Part shown: positions 6,579-10,099 of the stretch, one piece after another
Position numbering within the stretch: the first letter of the stretch is position 1
Layout of the letters: each line of letters starts with the position of its first letter
Source: an uncultured Eubacteriales bacterium
GTDB taxonomy: Bacteria; Bacillota; Clostridia; Christensenellales; UBA1242
Reading direction: 5' to 3'
Assembly: GCA_905203455.1 (NCBI GenBank)
Contig: CAJKVX010000032.1
Coordinates: forward strand, 1-10,099
Length of the DNA: 10,099 nucleotides
Translations under genes and position numbers: made by a program
Notes under the pieces: model-generated
What the model saw: the letters and a program-made list of their open reading frames with translations, nothing else
Databases searched by the model: none
What the model was told of the DNA's origin: nothing

Positions 6579-7019
6579 ATGAGAGTTGTTGTTCAAAGAG
6601 TTAAAAGGGCAAGCCTTGATGTGAGTGATAAAGAAATTTGCAAAATTGGGCAGGGGCTTGTTTGTTTTGTTGGCTTTTGCCCTGATGATGATAGGGCTAA
6701 ATTTGAGTTTATTGCAAAAAGAATTGCAGGGTTAAGAGTTTTTGAAGATGAAAACGGCAAAATGAATAAAAGCCCCAATGATGTTGGGGCAGAATTTATG
6801 ATTGTTTCAAACTTTACGCTTTATGGTGATGTTAAAGATGGTTTTAGACCAAGTTTTACTGGGGCAATGGCGGCAGATAAGGCTAGGCAATTGTTTTATG
6901 ATTTTGTTGAGTTTTTTAAAACAAAAACTAGTTTGAGGGTTGAAAGTGGGGTTTTTGGGGCAGATATGCAAATTTTGCAACAAAATGATGGTCCAATTAC
7001 ACTTATTATTGAAAATTAA
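6579..7019 (+). CDS. dtd: D-aminoacyl-tRNA deacylase (Dtd)
   Basis: Dtd hydrolyses the ester between a D-amino acid (also glycine on tRNA-Ala) and tRNA, clearing mischarged tRNA in the cytosol. The 146 residues match the usual length of about 145. Hallmarks are the N-terminal MRVVVQRVKRASL, the central SNFTLYGDVKDGFRPSF (77-93) and the C-terminal NDGPITLIIEN (136-146), carrying the Gly-Pro active-site motif at 138-139. The central motif reads SNFT where the family usually has SQFT, a conservative change at the second position. The ATG at 6579 is chosen because GGAG (6567-6570) sits 8 bases upstream and the protein then begins as the family does; a TTG at 6501 in the same frame would add 26 residues starting at the terminator hairpin and is rejected. 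Its TAA overlaps the stop of the convergent flippase gene by 4 bases. Confidence 0.97.
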   Translation: MRVVVQRVKRASLDVSDKEICKIGQGLVCFVGFCPDDDRAKFEFIAKRIAGLRVFEDENGKMNKSPNDVGAEFMIVSNFTLYGDVKDGFRPSFTGAMAADKARQLFYDFVEFFKTKTSLRVESGVFGADMQILQQNDGPITLIIEN

Positions 7020-8533
7020 ACTTTTGCTTTTTTGCGTTTTTTAAAGATAAAAGTTTTAACATTTGCAAGGTTTGTGCATAAAACAAGCAAAACTAAAGAG
7101 CCAATGCAAATTATTGCGCCAAACATAAGGGCAACAAACAGTGGAAGGAAGCGAGAGAGCAAATTGTAAGTAAGTTTGCCTAGAACGGTTGCAGGAACGC
7201 ACATTAAAAGCATGATAAGAAGGATTTTAAAAATTTTTTTGTCTATCATGTTTCTTTTGTTTAACATTAAAAGGTTTAGGGCACTTGATATTGTTGAAAG
7301 CCCGCCCATTCCTAAAATAAGAGCCCAAATGCCAAGATGTTTTGGAAGGAAATAAATGCAGATAAACAAGAATAGTGCACTTATTGCGTAGTTTATTAAT
7401 GATTTTATTTCAAGACCTGTTGCGTTTAAAATTGATGATGTTATTTGGCTTAACCCCATGGGAATCATTAAAAATGCTGAGTAAGACAAATAAAGGCCTG
7501 CTGTTTGGTTTGAATAAAGAAAGGTTCCTAAATCTTTGCCAAGAACAATGTAAGCTGGAAGAAGAATGCATGAAATGATTATGCTTAAACTTATGCTTAA
7601 ATTTATTTGCGATTTTAAGGTTTGTGGGTTTTTAACGCCCAAATCAATGTTTGTGGTTTGCTCGCTTATTTCAGGGATTATTGCCACTGCTATTGAACTG
7701 ATAAGTGTTCCTGGAATCATTAAAAGGGGGAAGGTCATGCCCATAATAATTCCAAACTGTGCAAGGGCTTGGCTGCTTGTGTAGCCATAAAGCATAAGTC
7801 TTGCTGGAATTATTATTGAAATTGCACTTGAAACAACATTTGAAACTGTTCTTACGGCTGTTATTGGTGTGCTTGTTTTAAGAAGAGGTGCAAAACTGCC
7901 CTTTGGGTTTCTAAGTTTGCCACCAAATGCAAAGTAGAGAACAACAACAAAAAGAGCAGAAACAATGCAGGCAAGGCTAAGTGAAAGTGCCGCTCTTTCG
8001 CCAAGACCAATGTTTAATGGAAGGGTTACTAAAATTGCAAGAATTATAAGACGAACAACTTGCTCTAAAAACTCAGCAAAACTGATTGAGAAAAATCTTT
8101 TTTGCCCCCAAAGTGCACTTCTTAATATTGTGTAAACACTGCTGGCAACAACGCCTGGAAGCAAAAGAAGTAGCATGCTTGTTGAGTGTTCGCTTGTGAA
8201 AATTACATTTAAAACACTTGGGCAAATGAAAATAACAAAGCACACAACAACGCTTATTGTTACAGAAACAATTAAGCCTGCTGTAACGGTGCTGTGCTCT
8301 GCTTTATTATTATTGTTTGACCTAAGGTTGGCAACCGAGCGTGAAATTATTGTTGGAAGTCCGCTTGAAACAAGGGTCATAAGGACCCCAAAAACGCTCA
8401 TTGCCACTTGGTAACCGCCCAAAAGTTCAGCCCCCAAAACTCTTGAAAGATAAATTCTTAATAAAAACCCAAGGGCGCGGGTTAGGATTGAAAAAATGGT
8501 AACAAAAGCCACCGCTTTAAATAATTTGCCCAT
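7016..8533 (-). CDS. SpoVB-type MOP-superfamily flippase (polysaccharide/lipid II transporter family)
   Basis: This 505-residue polytopic membrane protein has a dozen or more hydrophobic segments spread along its length. It belongs to the MOP superfamily (MATE, MurJ, Wzx, SpoVB), whose members flip lipid-linked sugars or export solutes. The SpoVB / polysaccharide-biosynthesis branch is indicated by the N-terminal segment around residues 19-41 (RALGFLLRIYLSRVLGAELL then GGYQ), by LRSALWGQKRFFSISFAEF (137-155) followed by LEQVVRLI, and by MTFPLLMIPGTLISSIAVAI (266-285). The C-terminus is basic (FKKRKKAKV). TAAGGAG (8541-8547) is a strong ribosome site 7 bases before the start. TATACT (8553-8558 on this strand) is a possible -10, but no good -35 is seen. 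Neighbours do not point to a substrate: there are no glycosyltransferase or sporulation genes nearby. Family is firm; substrate and sporulation role are open. Confidence 0.9.
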   Translation of the reverse strand: MGKLFKAVAFVTIFSILTRALGFLLRIYLSRVLGAELLGGYQVAMSVFGVLMTLVSSGLPTIISRSVANLRSNNNNKAEHSTVTAGLIVSVTISVVVCFVIFICPSVLNVIFTSEHSTSMLLLLLPGVVASSVYTILRSALWGQKRFFSISFAEFLEQVVRLIILAILVTLPLNIGLGERAALSLSLACIVSALFVVVLYFAFGGKLRNPKGSFAPLLKTSTPITAVRTVSNVVSSAISIIIPARLMLYGYTSSQALAQFGIIMGMTFPLLMIPGTLISSIAVAIIPEISEQTTNIDLGVKNPQTLKSQINLSISLSIIISCILLPAYIVLGKDLGTFLYSNQTAGLYLSYSAFLMIPMGLSQITSSILNATGLEIKSLINYAISALFLFICIYFLPKHLGIWALILGMGGLSTISSALNLLMLNKRNMIDKKIFKILLIMLLMCVPATVLGKLTYNLLSRFLPLFVALMFGAIICIGSLVLLVLCTNLANVKTFIFKKRKKAKV

Positions 8534-8635
8534 AAGTAGTCTCCTTATTTTAAGTATATTTGTTGAATTTTTTTGATAGAACGAAAGTTTTTATTACCTT
8601 GGTTTGATTTTTTAATGGAAAAATAGATAGGGTTG

Positions 8636-8802
8636 CTTAAAATTATAAAAATAAAAGGGAAGATGGCTGATAAACTTAAAATTATAAAAGTAAAAGGTAA
8701 AACAACTGATAAACCTGAAATTACAAAGGTGAAAGGGGGAAGTGCGGGTTTAAACTTAAAAATATAAAGGTTAAGGTGAATGAGGCAATGTTGCTTAAAA
8801 TT
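8636..8802 (+). repeat. Degenerate 39-bp tandem repeat array, four units plus a partial
   Basis: Units begin at 8636, 8675, 8714, 8755 and 8794, so the spacings are 39, 39, 41 and 39. Units one and two are closest: both start CTTAAAATTATAAAA and end CTGATAAA. Unit three starts CCTGAAATTACAAAGG and unit four CTTAAAAATATAAAGG. The partial fifth unit restores CTTAAAATT, and GTTGCTTAAAATT is identical at 8632-8644 and 8790-8802. Most early differences are transitions. The array lies wholly between two divergent genes. Confidence 0.8.
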
Positions 8803-8822
8803 GATTATTATTTCATAATCAC

Positions 8823-8851
8823 TTGCAAAAAATCCAATTAAGGTTTACAAT
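8823..8851 (+). promoter_or_regulatory. Promoter of the YghO-like gene
   Basis: TTGCAA (8823-8828) and TACAAT (8846-8851) are separated by the ideal 17 bases; TACAAT matches the sigma-A -10 at five of six positions. Transcription would start near 8858, leaving a leader of about 26 bases that carries the GAGG ribosome site. A 7-bp inverted repeat (8802-8821) abuts the -35 and could be an operator. Confidence 0.65.
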
Positions 8852-8872
8852 TAGTGTGTTTAAAAAACAAAA

Positions 8873-8876
8873 GAGG
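8873..8876 (+). promoter_or_regulatory. Ribosome binding site of the YghO-like gene
   Basis: GAGG lies 7 bases before ATG 8884, which fixes that start. Confidence 0.7.
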
Positions 8877-8883
8877 CTAAATT

Positions 8884-10005
8884 ATGGTTGAAGTTAGAAA
8901 AGTAAAAAATAGAAGAGAGATGAAAAAGTTTGTTAGGTTTCCTACCGAACTTTATAAAGATAATCCTTATTATGTTCCGCCAATTGAACTTGATGAGTTG
9001 AATCTTGCAAACCCAAAAAAGAATGCATCATTTGAAGAAAGCGAAGCAGAATATTTTTTGGCATACAGAGATGGCAAAGTTGTTGGAAGAATTGCAGGAA
9101 TTATTAGCCATGCATATAACAAGAAAAACAAAACTAAATATGCAAGGTTTTCAAGGTTTGATTTAATTGATGACAGCGAGGTTGCAAAGGCATTGCTTGA
9201 AACCGCTGAAAACTGGGCAAGGGAAAAGGGCATGGAATATATTCATGGGCCACTTGGGTTTAATGACCTTGAAAGAGAAGGGCTTATGGTTTCAGGGTTT
9301 GATGTTATGGGAACTTTTCAAGCGTCATATAATGCTCCGTATTATCAAAAACTGGTTGAAGAAAATGGGTATGTGCCTGATTGCAAATGGGTTGAGTGGC
9401 GAATTCCTGTTCCGCAAGAAGAAAACGCGCGGGCAGAAAGAGTTGCAAGAATGGTTGAAAAACGCTATGGTTTTCATGAAAAGCATTTTAAAAACAAAAA
9501 TGAAGTTATTAAAAAATATGGCAAAGAATTTTTTAAATTGCTTGATGAATGCTATGAAAACATTTATGGAACCATTCCGTTTAATGATAAACTAGTTAAA
9601 CAAACAATTGGGTTGTTTAAACTTGTGCTTGACCCAGATTACATTAGTTTAATTTTTAACAAAAATGATGAACTTATTGGCTTTGGCTTAGGTTACCCTT
9701 CACTTGCACAAGCAATGAACAAAAGCAAAGGAAGATATTTGCCATTTGGATTTATAAGAATGCTTAAAGCAATTAAACACCCAAAAGTTTTGGAACTTGG
9801 GTTAATTGCTGTTAAACCTGAATATCAAAGGCTTGGTGTTACGGCAGTGATAATAAGCAATATGCACAAAAGAATGCGTGATAACGGCATTATTTATGCG
9901 GACACTGGGCTGCAACTTGAAACTAATTTGCCTGCCATTGCGTCACTTGATATGTTTGAAAGAGAACTTGTAAGAAGAAAAATTTGTTATATTAAAAAAT
10001 TATAA
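8884..10005 (+). CDS. YghO-like protein with GNAT-type acyltransferase domain
   Basis: The 373-residue soluble protein resembles the conserved but uncharacterised family named after E. coli YghO, which contains acyl-CoA N-acyltransferase folds. The N-terminal half shows VEVRKVKNRREMKKFVRFP (2-20), the segment DNPYYVPPI (26-34), then AYRDGKVVGRIAGII (60-74), a typical GNAT strand-turn-strand, and a family-like GPLGFNDLEREGLMVSGFD (122-140). The C-terminal half shows ELGLIAVKPEYQRLGV (304-319), whose QRLGV resembles the acetyl-CoA pyrophosphate loop, and a closing ETNLPAIASLDMFER (346-360) like the last GNAT helix. No membrane segment or signal peptide is present. It has its own promoter (8823-8851) and terminator (10011-10040), so it is probably monocistronic. 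Substrate is unknown; catalytic activity is not proven by the sequence. Confidence 0.75.
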   Translation: MVEVRKVKNRREMKKFVRFPTELYKDNPYYVPPIELDELNLANPKKNASFEESEAEYFLAYRDGKVVGRIAGIISHAYNKKNKTKYARFSRFDLIDDSEVAKALLETAENWAREKGMEYIHGPLGFNDLEREGLMVSGFDVMGTFQASYNAPYYQKLVEENGYVPDCKWVEWRIPVPQEENARAERVARMVEKRYGFHEKHFKNKNEVIKKYGKEFFKLLDECYENIYGTIPFNDKLVKQTIGLFKLVLDPDYISLIFNKNDELIGFGLGYPSLAQAMNKSKGRYLPFGFIRMLKAIKHPKVLELGLIAVKPEYQRLGVTAVIISNMHKRMRDNGIIYADTGLQLETNLPAIASLDMFERELVRRKICYIKKL

Positions 10006-10010
10006 TAAAA

Positions 10011-10040
10011 AACAGCACCTAAAAATGGTGTTGTTTTTTT
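10011..10040 (+). terminator. Intrinsic terminator of the YghO-like gene
   Basis: AACAGCACC (10011-10019) pairs with GGTGTTGTT (10027-10035), with one G-T wobble, around a 7-base TAAAAAT loop. A run of seven T (10034-10040) overlaps the end of the right arm. It starts 5 bases after the stop codon, and the preceding A run can extend the stem into the T tract. Confidence 0.85.
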
Positions 10041-10043
10041 GCA

Positions 10044-10099
10044 TATAATTTTGTGTAATATTATTAAATAGATTTGGTTAAATAAAACAAGGGAAGGGG
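10044..10099 (+). promoter_or_regulatory. Possible leader of a further + strand gene
   Basis: TATAAT (10044-10049) is a perfect -10 hexamer, but the bases 17 upstream fall in the terminator loop and give no -35. The window ends in the purine run AAGGGAAGGGG (10089-10099), which would suit a ribosome binding site for a gene starting just beyond the edge. Both signals are weak alone; together they suggest another gene follows. Confidence 0.3.

Larger units (their letters stand above)
8615..8882 (+). pseudogene. Possible decayed lysine-rich repeat-peptide ORF
   Basis: Read from ATG 8615 the frame gives MEK, then a TAG at 8624-8626. From TTG 8633 it is open to a TAA at 8765-8767 (44 codons) and contains LKIIKIKGKMADK, LKIIKVKGKTTDK and a weaker third unit PEITKVKGGSAG. 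Two extra bases in unit three shift the frame; from 8755 the fourth unit reads LKNIKVKVNEAML in the new frame and continues LKIDYYFIITCKKSN to a stop that overlaps the next gene's promoter. The 39-bp period keeps the 13-codon phase in three of four steps. I do not recognise the peptide. It may equally be a non-coding minisatellite, since AT-rich repeats often read open. Confidence 0.3.
8534..8883. other. Divergent spacer between the flippase and YghO-like genes
   Basis: These 350 bases contain, left to right: the leader of the flippase gene (ribosome site 8541-8547); about 75 bases with nothing recognisable; a block of degenerate 39-bp tandem repeats from 8636; a 7-bp stem TGATTAT/ATAATCA (8802-8808 and 8815-8821); and the promoter and ribosome site of the next gene. 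No intact gene is supported, but the repeat block reads like a fragment of a broken small repeat-peptide gene. Confidence 0.6.

Noticed and set aside
6405..6596. A 63-codon - strand open frame in the dtd spacer.
   Set aside because: It runs through the terminator hairpin and the dtd start, is composed of AT-rich low-complexity residues, and has no ribosome site.
7018..7056. AAACTTTT/AAAAGTTT inverted repeat (7018-7025 and 7049-7056) as a terminator for dtd.
   Set aside because: The loop is 23 bases, the stem is only 8 A-T-rich pairs, it lies inside the flippase coding sequence, and only four T follow.
8579..8590. GAACGAAAGTTT resembles a Gram-positive LexA (SOS) box.
   Set aside because: It matches the half-site spacing only loosely, the outer bases are wrong, and it lies near the flippase start rather than at uvrBA. 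It is too weak to call.
8636..8802. The spaced repeats as a CRISPR array.
   Set aside because: The units are contiguous and degenerate with no unique spacers, and no cas gene is present.
9167..9595. A 142-codon + strand open frame inside the YghO-like gene.
   Set aside because: It is a shifted-frame shadow of an intact coding sequence, with no ribosome site and an unlikely composition.

Overview
The window is AT-rich bacterial chromosome with seven protein genes and no sign of phage, transposon, CRISPR or plasmid functions. A low-GC Bacillota, probably an uncultured member of the Clostridia, fits best. The reasons are the AGA/AGG-dominated arginine codons, the purine-rich Shine-Dalgarno sites, a SpoVB-type flippase homologue, and a DUF421 gene directly followed by a DUF4363 gene, a pairing I know from clostridial genomes. 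The class is an inference from family content; no rRNA or marker gene is present to fix it.

Layout: (1) 11-4913, uvrB then uvrA on the + strand, the damage-recognition half of nucleotide excision repair. They are separated by a 103-base spacer holding a perfect 11-bp hairpin. uvrC is not in the window. (2) 4914-5098, a spacer with a good intrinsic terminator and a candidate promoter. (3) 5099-6230, a two-gene unit of a DUF421 membrane protein and a small membrane-anchored DUF4363 protein, overlapping by 8 bases. (4) 6231-6578, a 348-base gene-free stretch rich in short repeats, ending in a perfect 14-bp stem plus T tract just before dtd. (5) 6579-7019, dtd (D-aminoacyl-tRNA deacylase), whose stop codon interlocks with that of the convergent gene. 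(6) 7016-8533 on the - strand, a 505-residue polytopic MOP-superfamily flippase of the SpoVB type. (7) 8534-8883, a 350-base divergent spacer holding degenerate 39-bp tandem repeats that read as a 13-residue lysine-rich peptide repeat in a broken frame, then a good promoter. (8) 8884-10005, a YghO-like protein with a GNAT-type acyltransferase domain, closed by an intrinsic terminator. (9) The last 59 bases look like the leader of a further + strand gene outside the window.

Functional ties are loose. UvrA and UvrB work together, and the DUF421/DUF4363 pair looks co-translated. dtd (translation quality control), the flippase (envelope) and the YghO-like protein appear to be separate transcription units. 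I do not see a convincing new multi-gene system. The least explained parts are the two long spacers: the decayed 39-bp repeat block at 8636-8802 and the repeat-rich dtd leader.
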